In this document: positions 36,867-45,300 of the stretch, in pieces | Numbering within the stretch: the stretch's first letter is position 1 | Layout of the letters: every line of letters starts with the position of its first letter | DNA from: Bacillus sp. Marseille-Q3570 | Lineage (GTDB): Bacteria > Bacillota > Bacilli > Bacillales > Fictibacillaceae | DNA: 64,000 nucleotides | Direction: 5' to 3' | Assembly (NCBI RefSeq): GCF_946151055.1 | Contig: NZ_CAMGYZ010000003.1 | Location: 124,001 to 188,000 of the forward strand | Program-made: the position numbers and the translations under genes | Notes under the pieces: model-generated | Databases searched by the model: none | Told to the model about the DNA's origin: nothing | The model's input: the letters and a program-made list of their open reading frames with translations, nothing else

Positions 36867-36904
36867 AAAAAAGAGGCTATCCATTTTGATATAATCTGCT
36901 TTTT

Positions 36905-37105
36905 TAGTTATAAAAAGAGATTACCGGACACCAGAACCGTTATTTGTGACCAAAAGGCGAGATGGAAAAGTTTAGCGGACATGAGAGCTCTTATTTGAGC
37001 CAAAACTCTCGGATATTAGAGGTTTTGATCAAATTAAGGTCTCTGGTGTCCGCTATTTTTTAAAAACATGGCAATTTCGCATGAATAAGGTCTCTGGTGT
37101 CCTCT
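36905..37105. repeat. Degenerate repeat array 4 (GGACACCAGA / TCTGGTGTCC)
   Basis: Imperfect units with GGACACCAGAACCGTTATTTG, GGACATGAGAGCTCTTATTTG and the inverted TCTCTGGTGTCC (twice), separated by AAAAC- and GATC-containing spacers. Inverted copies at the two ends can pair into one large stem. It fills the gap before yugF. Confidence 0.65.
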
Positions 37106-37145
37106 TAATTCTGCAGACCCCAAAAGACGGATATCCCAACGCATT

Positions 37146-38015
37146 TTACGTTTGCTTCAGTTTTGCAATGTCCATGAACCCGCAAATCTCCTCGCTGATT
37201 TCCTCTGGTATTTCTTCCGGCAGTAAATGGCCGGCATTTTCATACACTTTCAATTTTGCATTCGGCAAATCGTTGACCATCCGTTCCCCGACAGGAAGTG
37301 GAATTACCTGATCATATTTTCCCCACAATAATAAGACAGGATGATTGACTTGCTGAAGTTCCTCTGGCTGCATATCACCCTCACGATGTCTCAATACCCG
37401 TATCAGTGCATGGAATGTTTCTTTATCGTTGAAAGGCTGTGCATACCCATTTATCAAATCATCATCGATCAACGACGGGTTATGGACGACAGTAAGCAGG
37501 TTTTCACGCACCCCTTTTTTACTGATCCAATGCTTGATGACATATACGAAAAACGGCAGGTAGGAGCACCGTACGATAAATCGGCTTGGACGCTTCAAAT
37601 AACCAGAACAGCCGAGGAGGATCAACTTTTTGATTTTTTCAGGAACGATCCGTGAAGCATGCATCGCTACCTGTCCTCCCATGGAGTGCCCAATGACATA
37701 CACATTCTCGATGCTCATATTTTCAATAAAGTCAGCAATAAGCTGCCCATAATTTTTTAAGGAATACATGAATTTTCTGGACTTTTCACTTTGTCCAAAA
37801 CCAGGTAGATCAATCGCGAAGATATGAAAATGTTCTTTTAACAATGGGATGAGCCTGCGGAAACTGAAACAAGAACTCAAGAATCCGTGAATCAGAATTA
37901 CGACAGGAGCATCCAGTTTCCCATGTGGATAATGTTCATAGTATATATTGATATCTTGAAGCCGCATCTGCTTTGATGGATTTATTTCTTCAGTTGTAGA
38001 TGCCGTCATCTCCAT
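37146..38015 (-). CDS. yugF: Alpha/beta hydrolase YugF
   Basis: A 289-aa hydrolase. The oxyanion HGF motif is followed by the nucleophile elbow GHSMGG with S111; the acid is in WGKYDQVIP and the base in NAGHLLPEE. The substrate is unknown; the family includes esterases and C-C hydrolases. GGGGTG fits the ATG at 38015; the frame is open 7 codons further up. Confidence 0.9.
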   Translation of the reverse strand: MEMTASTTEEINPSKQMRLQDINIYYEHYPHGKLDAPVVILIHGFLSSCFSFRRLIPLLKEHFHIFAIDLPGFGQSEKSRKFMYSLKNYGQLIADFIENMSIENVYVIGHSMGGQVAMHASRIVPEKIKKLILLGCSGYLKRPSRFIVRCSYLPFFVYVIKHWISKKGVRENLLTVVHNPSLIDDDLINGYAQPFNDKETFHALIRVLRHREGDMQPEELQQVNHPVLLLWGKYDQVIPLPVGERMVNDLPNAKLKVYENAGHLLPEEIPEEISEEICGFMDIAKLKQT

Positions 38016-38216
38016 TTTTTGTTTCACCCCAAACATCTGTTTTTTATATTAGTTTTTCCTTTGAACGCAACCTCATGTAGATCAAAAAATGACAATAAAT
38101 GATGCCAAGCATGGACAAACGTCTGAAAAAAGGGCTCTTTTTCGAGCATATAGTCCTTCCGTTTTTTGGTTCAAGTACATATTTTATTATGAAGAAATAT
38201 AAGGAGGTTTAGGGGA

Positions 38217-38609
38217 ATGCCTCAGTATTACGATAACGATGAATATGATTTCGAATCAAATGTATCGGATGACCGTCCTGGTTGTTATCCGAAACCATAT
38301 TGTCCACCACCTTGTCCACCGCAGCAACCGCAGCAAGTAGCTGGAGCACAGACACAGCCGCAACAAAGCCCGCTGTTATGTGTCCCTGTCGGTGCAGCAA
38401 ATAATATGGTTGCTGGAATCTCAACCCAACAGCAGCCAGGTATGGTAGCAGGTGCACAATCGCCTTATGGCGGAGCCCCTTTTTATCCACCATATCCATT
38501 TTACGGGGGATTCGGCTATGGTATTGGTTGGATCTGGGCTGTAGTCGTCATAGTGGTGATCCTGCTCATCATCTGCGGATGCTGGTGGTGGTTCGGAGGT
38601 TGGCGTTAG
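38217..38609 (+). CDS. Proline/glutamine-rich protein with C-terminal membrane helix
   Basis: A 130-aa protein. The N-terminal 90 residues are low-complexity with PPPCPPQQPQQ, repeated VAGA-Q and five cysteines spread out. A Gly/Tyr/Phe stretch (YPFYGGFGYGIGW) leads into a helix of about 20 residues and ends WWWFGGWR. The C-terminal part resembles small sporulation proteins of the YjcZ/SscA kind, a weak resemblance. Strong site AAGGAGG. Spore-coat or spore-membrane association is a guess. Confidence 0.7.
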   Translation: MPQYYDNDEYDFESNVSDDRPGCYPKPYCPPPCPPQQPQQVAGAQTQPQQSPLLCVPVGAANNMVAGISTQQQPGMVAGAQSPYGGAPFYPPYPFYGGFGYGIGWIWAVVVIVVILLIICGCWWWFGGWR

Positions 38610-38623
38610 ACGATCTGACAATA

Positions 38624-38662
38624 AAGAAAGGGCTTGGCGTTATTCAAGCTCTTTTCTTTAGG
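38624..38662 (+). terminator. Terminator after the Pro/Gln-rich gene
   Basis: GAAAGGGCTTG pairs with CAAGCTCTTTTC (G-U tolerated) around GCGTTATT. Confidence 0.75.
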
Positions 38663-38762
38663 TCAGATTCAATTCGTACAAGCGGGCGATAGCCTTTGAT
38701 CGTTGAATTTCACAATATTTGGGTAAACTGTTACATAATTCACTAATATATGGAGGTATAGC

Positions 38763-39044
38763 ATGCACTCACGACAAACAGTCATTTACATTTGTGAAGA
38801 ATATCCAAGCGGCAATCGATATTATTATAAAAGGGAATTGATTACACATGATTCCTGGATGAATCCAAAATCATTGGAATGGTCAGCACCGCGTCCGATT
38901 TCCGAGAGGACGTTTTATGAAAGAGCAAGGGCAGGGTACCGGACAGAATATCGTAAAATCAACAAACCGGTCGCAAAAGTCTATCAATTCCCTCCACAAG
39001 ACAACAGATGCTATCCATTTTATCCAAGAATGAGATGGCGATGA
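38763..39044 (+). CDS. Small basic aromatic-rich protein of unknown function
   Basis: A 93-aa protein rich in Tyr, Arg and Pro (GNRYYYKREL, RTFYERARAGYRTEYRK). ATG follows GGAGGT. No family recognised; the composition is like some coat-associated proteins, which is only suggestive. Confidence 0.65.
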   Translation: MHSRQTVIYICEEYPSGNRYYYKRELITHDSWMNPKSLEWSAPRPISERTFYERARAGYRTEYRKINKPVAKVYQFPPQDNRCYPFYPRMRWR

Positions 39045-39121
39045 CCGACAAATCAACTGGAAATTAAATGGGTTTAAAAAGTATGGACAGTGGAACATAA
39101 CATAGTAGCACACTAACAGGG

Positions 39122-40519
39122 ATGGGAGCTGAAAACTTGGAAAATCATCGTATTGCAAGAGATACATTAGGCGAAATCAAAGTTCCGAAAGATGCTTATT
39201 ACGGCGCACAAACACAAAGAGCTGTGGAAAACTTCCCGATCAGCGGGCTGCGATTGCCAAGAGCTTTTATCCGTGCACAGGCAATCATCAAACGATCAGC
39301 AGCAATCGCAAATCGTGATACAGGACAAATTGAAGAGAAAAAAGCGAATGCCATCATACAAGCAGCTGAAGAAGTGATGGAAGGGAAGCTTGATGAACAA
39401 TTTGTCGTCGATGCTTATCAAGCTGGAGCAGGAACGTCCCAGAACATGAACGCGAATGAAGTCATTGCTTCACGAGCCAGCGAAATATTGGGAGGGGAAC
39501 GCGGCGATTGGACAAAGGTACATCCGAATGATGACGTCAATATGGCTCAATCGACGAATGATACGATCCATGTTGCCATCAATATTGCAGTTGCAGAAGA
39601 ACTGCATCGCCAATTATACCCAGCTCTTGAAAAAACGATTCAAGCATTGGAAGAGAAGGCAGAAGAATTCCGACCCTTTATCAAATCCGGACGAACACAC
39701 TTACAGGATGCAGTGCCGATGCGTTTGGGACAATCGTTCGATGGATATGCGCAAAGCATAAAGAACGCTTATGACGCTGTTAAATTAGCTGAACCGTTTC
39801 TTTACGAAATCGGTCTTGGTGGAAATGCTGTCGGTACTGGAATCAATTCACATCCTGAATATAGTGACAGGGCCATAAAGGCTGTCTCAGAAAGTACAGG
39901 CTTGGGCTTCCAACAGCCGAAAAACCGCTTCAGCTTCATGCAGAATACGGGCGCAGCGATTCGCGTCAGTCACGCCTTGAAGGAGATCGCCATCCACTTG
40001 ATCAAAGTTTCAAGTGACTTCCGATTGTTAAGTTCAGGGCCAAGGACAGGGATCGCCGAGTTGAATTTACCACCTGTACAACCCGGTTCATCAATCATGC
40101 CAGGAAAAGTGAATCCGGTCATTCCTGAAAACCTTTATATGATCTGTTCGCAAGTGATCGGTAATGATACGTGTGTTTCAACTGCCGGAATAGGGAGCCA
40201 GCTGGAAATCAATCCAATGATGCCGATCATCGGTTACAATGTCCTGCAATCGATCACCATTTTATCCACTGGAATGGATACATTTACTGAACGATGCATC
40301 AAAGGAATCGAACCGAATGAAAGCAGAATGAGCGAATTGATGGAAAATAGTTTAGCCCTGGCTACGGCACTTAATCCGAAGATCGGGTATGAAAAGGCTG
40401 CTGAAATCGCGAAAGAAAGCTTCCGAACTGGAAAGACGGTTCGAGAAATCATTCTTGAGAGAGGGATCATGTCTGAGAAAGAAGCAGCGGACCTTCTAGA
40501 TCCAGAAAATCTAGTGTAA
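39122..40519 (+). CDS. Aspartase/fumarase-superfamily lyase, most like aspartate ammonia-lyase
   Basis: A 465-aa enzyme. The superfamily signature reads GSSIMPGKVNPVIPE, and PVIPE with the following VIGNDTCV is the aspartase form (fumarase usually has NPTQ-E). GAGTSQNMNANEVIASRA and SGRTHLQDAVP are the other active-site segments. The likely reaction is L-aspartate to fumarate plus ammonia; fumarase is the alternative. ATG 39122 opens the frame, but GGGAG is better spaced for TTG 39137. Confidence 0.87.
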   Translation: MGAENLENHRIARDTLGEIKVPKDAYYGAQTQRAVENFPISGLRLPRAFIRAQAIIKRSAAIANRDTGQIEEKKANAIIQAAEEVMEGKLDEQFVVDAYQAGAGTSQNMNANEVIASRASEILGGERGDWTKVHPNDDVNMAQSTNDTIHVAINIAVAEELHRQLYPALEKTIQALEEKAEEFRPFIKSGRTHLQDAVPMRLGQSFDGYAQSIKNAYDAVKLAEPFLYEIGLGGNAVGTGINSHPEYSDRAIKAVSESTGLGFQQPKNRFSFMQNTGAAIRVSHALKEIAIHLIKVSSDFRLLSSGPRTGIAELNLPPVQPGSSIMPGKVNPVIPENLYMICSQVIGNDTCVSTAGIGSQLEINPMMPIIGYNVLQSITILSTGMDTFTERCIKGIEPNESRMSELMENSLALATALNPKIGYEKAAEIAKESFRTGKTVREIILERGIMSEKEAADLLDPENLV

Positions 40520-40558
40520 TGATCATAAAAGAGGGATAGAAAATTATATTGATATACA

Positions 40559-40594
40559 TCCAGGGGCAGACATAAGTCTGTCTCTTTTTTTCTT
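40559..40594 (+). terminator. Terminator of the aspartase-like gene
   Basis: GGCAGAC, loop ATAA, GTCTGTC (one G-U pair), then TCTTTTTTT. The 300 bp from here to asnB hold no gene that I recognise. Confidence 0.8.
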
Positions 40595-40907
40595 GATTTA
40601 CGTAAATTCGTTTTTTTCGTGATAAATAAACCCATGCCCGTCCTTTATGAAAAGGTCTTCTTTTTTCATGAAGCTAAATAGGAATAATCCTGATGTCAGA
40701 CTGTTTTTTAAAAAATTTAGATAAACTTGTATTTTCGACAAACTTTTTACAAATCATATGGGTAATATAAGTACAATTGGTAAAAAATAAAATTTTTGTC
40801 TGAAACAGAGTCGATTGTCACTCGTCTAATCTAAAGTATAGGATTATAATGTTAAAGTATGGGTATTTCAGTTAAATTTTTGAAGAATTATGAAGGAGGC
40901 AAGTCAG

Positions 40908-42818
40908 ATGTGTGGATTTGTCGGTTATGTCTCTGACCAACCAAGAGATGTGGATGCATGCGAAATAAGACAACTAAAAGGAATGACCAACCTCATCACT
41001 CATCGAGGTCCGGACGATGAAGGGTTTTTTTATGATGATCATGTTCGATTCGGTTTCCGAAGACTGAGTATTATAGATATAGAAAGCGGCCATCAGCCTT
41101 TAACATATGAGGATGAGCGGTATTGGATCATCTTCAACGGAGAGATTTACAATTATGTTGAACTACGTGATTCATTGATTGAAGAAGGATATGAATTCCA
41201 AACCCAATCAGATACAGAAGTCATTTTAGCCAATTTTGTATTTAAAGGTACCGAATCCATAAAAGATTTACGCGGTATGTTCAGTTTTCTGATTTGGGAC
41301 AAAGAGAAGAAAGAACTGTTCGGTGGGCGAGATCCATTCGGCATTAAACCGTTCTTTTACACAGAAATGGGCGGGCATCTTTATTGTGCATCTGAAAAGA
41401 AAAGTTTATCAGCTTTACATGAAGAAGAAGTCAATTTAGAATCACTTCACCACTATTTGACGTATCAATTCGTTCCCGAACCAGATACGATGTCGGTCGA
41501 TATACAAAAATTGATGCCAGGGCATTTCTTTACAAAGAAACCTGGTGAAAAAATGGAGATTCGTTCCTACTGGAAGCCTACATTCAATGTAAAGCAAGCT
41601 CCGATTGATCGTACCATAGAAGACATTCGTAATGTGATGAGAGATTCCGTCAAGGTACATATGCGTAGTGATGTGCCCGTAGGCAGTTTCTTATCAGGTG
41701 GTATTGATTCAAGTGCAATTGTTGCATTAGCTCGGGAAATCAACCCAGAGATCAAGACCTTCACAGTCGGTTTCGAACGTTCTGGATACAGCGAAATAGA
41801 TGTTGCTGTATCGACTGCAGCCGCTTTGAATGTTGAGAACATCCATTACATTGTCCAACCTGAAGAATTTGTAAGTGAGTTACCAAAGATAATCTGGCAT
41901 ATGGATGACCCAGTCGCAGACCCAGCAGCAGTACCCCTGTATTTCGTTTCACGTGAAGCGAGCAAGCATGTGAAAGTTGTCTTGTCAGGTGAAGGTGCAG
42001 ATGAATTATTTGGCGGTTATACGATTTATAATGAACCGAACTCTTTAAGAGGCTATCAAACCTTGCCGTTGGGGTTACGGAAATGGTTGAAGAAACTTTC
42101 AGATATCCTGCCTGAAGGGACGAAAGGAAAAAGCTTCATCGAACGTGGCAGCATGTCGATGGAAGAACGTTATATCGGTAATGCGAAAATGTTCACTGAG
42201 CTTGAAAAAGAGTACTTGCTTAAATCGTACAACAAAGAATGGAATTATCAGAAGGTCACAGCGTCAATCTACGAAAATGCGAAATCGTATCATGATATCC
42301 ACAAGATGCAATATGTAGATATGCATACATGGCTGAGAGGCGATATCCTTGTCAAAGCGGATAAAATGACAATGGCAAACTCACTCGAACTTCGGGTGCC
42401 ATTCCTGGATAAAGAAGTCTTTCGGGTAGCATCACAAATCGCGCCTACAGATTCTGTGACTAACGGTACGACCAAATACGCGTTCCGTGAAGCGATGAAA
42501 GGAATTGTCCCAGAATCGGTCCTTTATCGAAGAAAGTTAGGCTTCCCTGTACCGATTCGTCATTGGCTGAAAAACGAACTCTATGACTGGGCAAGGACAC
42601 TGATCAAAGAGAGTAAAACGGAACAATATATTGATAAAAAAATCGTTTTGCGGATTCTTGATGAACATCGCACTGGAAAACTGGATTATAGCCGTAAACT
42701 ATGGACGGTCCTCATATTCATGGTCTGGCACCAGATCTATGTCGAGAATCTTTATGACTTCCACGGACATGTGCTAGAAGAAGATGAAATGTTCATAAGA
42801 AAAGCAGCAACAAGCTGA
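40908..42818 (+). CDS. asnB: Asparagine synthase (glutamine-hydrolysing)
   Basis: A 636-aa two-domain enzyme. The N-terminal glutaminase begins MCGFVGYV, so C2 is the nucleophile after Met removal; RGPDDEG and FNGEIYNY are glutamine-site segments. The C-terminal synthetase has the PP-loop SGGIDSS. It closely follows B. subtilis AsnB along its length, rather than AsnO or AsnH. GAAGGAGGCAAG sets ATG 40908, six codons after an upstream ATG. Confidence 0.95.
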   Translation: MCGFVGYVSDQPRDVDACEIRQLKGMTNLITHRGPDDEGFFYDDHVRFGFRRLSIIDIESGHQPLTYEDERYWIIFNGEIYNYVELRDSLIEEGYEFQTQSDTEVILANFVFKGTESIKDLRGMFSFLIWDKEKKELFGGRDPFGIKPFFYTEMGGHLYCASEKKSLSALHEEEVNLESLHHYLTYQFVPEPDTMSVDIQKLMPGHFFTKKPGEKMEIRSYWKPTFNVKQAPIDRTIEDIRNVMRDSVKVHMRSDVPVGSFLSGGIDSSAIVALAREINPEIKTFTVGFERSGYSEIDVAVSTAAALNVENIHYIVQPEEFVSELPKIIWHMDDPVADPAAVPLYFVSREASKHVKVVLSGEGADELFGGYTIYNEPNSLRGYQTLPLGLRKWLKKLSDILPEGTKGKSFIERGSMSMEERYIGNAKMFTELEKEYLLKSYNKEWNYQKVTASIYENAKSYHDIHKMQYVDMHTWLRGDILVKADKMTMANSLELRVPFLDKEVFRVASQIAPTDSVTNGTTKYAFREAMKGIVPESVLYRRKLGFPVPIRHWLKNELYDWARTLIKESKTEQYIDKKIVLRILDEHRTGKLDYSRKLWTVLIFMVWHQIYVENLYDFHGHVLEEDEMFIRKAATS

Positions 42819-42849
42819 TTAAGCTTTCAATGATATTTGGGAAATTGTG

Positions 42850-42882
42850 CAAAAAACCACTGTCATACCAGTGGTTTTTTCC
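42850..42882 (+). terminator. Terminator of asnB
   Basis: AAACCACTG, loop TCATAC, CAGTGGTTT, then TTT. Confidence 0.92.
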
Positions 42883-42969
42883 TTTTAGAATCTTTTTTCA
42901 GTTTTTGTATTAACCTGGGTTGTATGTTATACTGTTAAAGTTAAAAAATTTGTAGGAGTTGTTACTTGT

Positions 42970-43365
42970 ATGAAATACGAAGTTGGAAGCATAGTAGAGG
43001 GGAAAGTCACTGGGATCAAGCCGTTCGGTGCGTTTGTTGCCCTAGATGACCAGCATCAAGGTCTCGTTCATATTTCTGAGGTTTCTCACGATTATGTGAA
43101 AGATATAAATGATCACTTATCTGTCGGAGATGCAGTGGAAGTGAAAGTTATGAACGTAGAAGAAAATAGCGGGAAGATTTCCCTCTCCATCCGCAAAACA
43201 CAAGCTGCACCTGAGCCTAAGCAGCAACAGCGCCCGCGCCGTCCTAAGCGCCCAGCTCAAAACGATAACGCTCAAGGGTTCAACACTCTTGAAGATAAAC
43301 TTAAGGTTTGGTTGAAAGAATCCAACGACCGCCAAGCGCAATTAAATAAGCGTTTGAAAAAATAA
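42970..43365 (+). CDS. yugI: S1 RNA-binding-domain protein (general stress protein 13)
   Basis: A 131-aa protein with an S1 domain at residues 1-75 (GSIVEGKVTGIKPFGAFV, GLVHISEVS, VKVMNVEENSGKISLSI) and a basic tail with QQQRPRRPKRP, then a short helix. It probably binds RNA or ribosomes. Counterpart of YugI, a general stress protein in B. subtilis; no sigma-B promoter was identified here. Confidence 0.93.
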   Translation: MKYEVGSIVEGKVTGIKPFGAFVALDDQHQGLVHISEVSHDYVKDINDHLSVGDAVEVKVMNVEENSGKISLSIRKTQAAPEPKQQQRPRRPKRPAQNDNAQGFNTLEDKLKVWLKESNDRQAQLNKRLKK

Positions 43366-43370
43366 GCAAA

Positions 43371-43405
43371 AAAGCAGCTAACTGAAATGTTAGCTGCTTT
43401 TTTAG
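43371..43405 (+). terminator. Terminator of yugI (usable from both strands)
   Basis: AGCAGCTAAC and GTTAGCTGCT pair around TGAAAT, then TTTTT; an A-run precedes it for the convergent gene yuzA. Confidence 0.92.
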
Positions 43406-43414
43406 TGCTTTTCT

Positions 43415-43645
43415 TTACGTCATTTCTGTTCTGTTTTCGCGTTCAAACTCTTCAGAAGGTCTGAACAACAAAGTCAAGCAATACAGTCCACTGAGACCGA
43501 CTAGTCCATATACGATACGAGAAAGGACAGAGTCTTGTCCACCGAATATCGCTGCCACTAAATCAAATTGGAAAAAGCCGATAAGTCCCCAGTTGATGGC
43601 ACCAATAATCACTAAAGCTAACGCTGTACGTTGAAGTCCATTCAT
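43415..43645 (-). CDS. yuzA: DUF378 family membrane protein YuzA
   Basis: A 76-aa protein with two helices (about 7-27 and 42-60) and AINWGLIGFFQFDLVAAIFG, the DUF378 signature. Function unknown. AAGGAGGTATAACGC precedes the ATG. Confidence 0.9.
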   Translation of the reverse strand: MNGLQRTALALVIIGAINWGLIGFFQFDLVAAIFGGQDSVLSRIVYGLVGLSGLYCLTLLFRPSEEFERENRTEMT

Positions 43646-43977
43646 AATGCGTTATACCTCCTTCAATGTGGAAGAATTTACTTCTTTCTTATTTTGGAAA
43701 ATAAACCCTTACTTTATACATGAATTTTGTCGAGAGGTTTAAAAACAGATTACTTTACTTGGAGAGAAAATTTTCGAGATAATATAAAGGTCTTTATATA
43801 ACAAGAAAGGCTCTGTAAGTTCGCTTTTCTCGCCGGAGTGTCAAATTTCATTTGAAATCAGCTAAGACAATTAACAAAGTCAAAAAAGTGCGAGTATATT
43901 TCTACCGTAATTTTGACAGGATTATGGAAGTGACAAACGCTATTTAAAAAAGAAAATTATAAAAGAGGAGGAATTGT
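43646..43977. other. Intergenic region between yuzA and yugJ
   Basis: About 330 bp. Apart from the ribosome sites at the two ends I see no gene, repeat, riboswitch or clear hairpin. Confidence 0.4.
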
Positions 43978-45141
43978 ATGGAACCCTTTGAATTCAGAAA
44001 TCCGACCAAGTTGATCTTTGGAAAAGGGCAAGTCGAGGCTCTGGAAAGAGAAATACCGCAATACGGTAAAAATGTGATGGTCGTTTATGGCGGAGGAAGC
44101 ATTAAACGGAATGGGTTATACGACCAGGTGATGGAACGGCTATCAGCAATCGGTGCGAGGGTGACGGAATTATCCGGAGTGGAGCCGAATCCAAGGTTGA
44201 CAACAGTACGTAAAGGAGTCGAGCTTGTCCGTGAAAATAATGTCGACTTCTTACTCGCAGTCGGTGGAGGAAGTGTGATCGACTGTACAAAAGCGATAGC
44301 CGGTGGAGCGAAGTACGATGGCGATGTATGGGAGATGATCTCCAACCGAGTACGAGTTGAAGAAACCGTTCCTTTCGGTACAGTATTGACACTAGCCGCA
44401 ACAGGCTCAGAAATGAATTCTGGCGCTGTCATCACCAATTGGGAAACGAATGAGAAATATGGGTGGGGCAGCCCGGCGAACTTCCCGAAATTTTCAATAC
44501 TTGATCCAGTGAATACAATCACCGTACCACGTGATCAGACGGTTTACGGTATTGTTGACATGATGTCGCATGTACTTGAGTCCTATTTCCACCCTGCTAC
44601 AAACACGAAGCTTCAAGAGCGGATGGCTGAAGCGATCCTTCTGACGGTCATCGAAACTGCACCGAAGCTGTTTGACAACCTTGAAAGCTACGAGCATCGT
44701 GAAACGATTCTTTACAGCGGCACCATGGCATTGAACGGAGTTTTACAGATGGGTGCCCGCGGGGATTGGGCGACACACAACATTGAACATGCTGTTTCAG
44801 CGGTTTATGATATTCCGCATGCAGGCGGACTCGCTATATTGTTCCCGAATTGGATGAAACACAATATAGAAGAGACAGAGCGTAAGCTGAAACAATTGGC
44901 TGTCCGTGTCTTTGGTGTCGATCAATCTGGTAAAACCGATCGTGAACTAGCCCTGGCTGCGATTGATGAAATTCAGGCATTCTGGACTTCACTCGGTGCA
45001 CCTAGCCGACTAGCGGATTATGACATCGATGACTCCAAGCTTGATTTGATGGCTGATCGTGCTATGGCCCGCGGTGAATTTGGAAATTTCCAGACCCTGA
45101 AAAAGCCAGACGTAGAAAAAATCTTGGAAATGTCATTGTAA
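43978..45141 (+). CDS. yugJ: Iron-dependent alcohol dehydrogenase, NADH-dependent butanol dehydrogenase type
   Basis: A 387-aa enzyme of the Fe-ADH family. GGGSVID at 96-102 binds the cofactor. Metal ligands are in [26 protein letters not shown] and the adjacent histidines. It resembles BdhA/B and YugJ/YugK, which reduce aldehydes such as butanal with NADH. GAGGAGG precedes the ATG. Confidence 0.92.
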   Translation: MEPFEFRNPTKLIFGKGQVEALEREIPQYGKNVMVVYGGGSIKRNGLYDQVMERLSAIGARVTELSGVEPNPRLTTVRKGVELVRENNVDFLLAVGGGSVIDCTKAIAGGAKYDGDVWEMISNRVRVEETVPFGTVLTLAATGSEMNSGAVITNWETNEKYGWGSPANFPKFSILDPVNTITVPRDQTVYGIVDMMSHVLESYFHPATNTKLQERMAEAILLTVIETAPKLFDNLESYEHRETILYSGTMALNGVLQMGARGDWATHNIEHAVSAVYDIPHAGGLAILFPNWMKHNIEETERKLKQLAVRVFGVDQSGKTDRELALAAIDEIQAFWTSLGAPSRLADYDIDDSKLDLMADRAMARGEFGNFQTLKKPDVEKILEMSL

Positions 45142-45149
45142 ATTGTAAA

Positions 45150-45182
45150 AAAGGGAGAAACCGATCGGATCTCCCTTTTCCC
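45150..45182 (+). terminator. Terminator of yugJ
   Basis: AAGGGAGA and TCTCCCTTTT pair around AACCGATCGGA. Confidence 0.85.
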
Positions 45183-45300
45183 CTGTTATTGGTAAAAAAC
45201 AACAATAACGGTATTAACCTTTAAGTTAAAAAGAAAGCGTTTTATTATGGGGGATGAGGGGAAAGTGAAGTATGATCAAATTTAGGGATTAGGAGGGAAT

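Noticed and set aside
39122-40519. Calling the lyase class II fumarase (fumC)
   Set aside because: The signature reads NPVIPE with VIGNDTCV, the aspartase form; fumarases normally carry NPTQ-E. Fumarase activity remains an outside possibility.
40595-40907. T-box leader ahead of asnB
   Set aside because: No AGGGTGGNACCGCG-type T-box sequence and no antiterminator hairpin can be seen.
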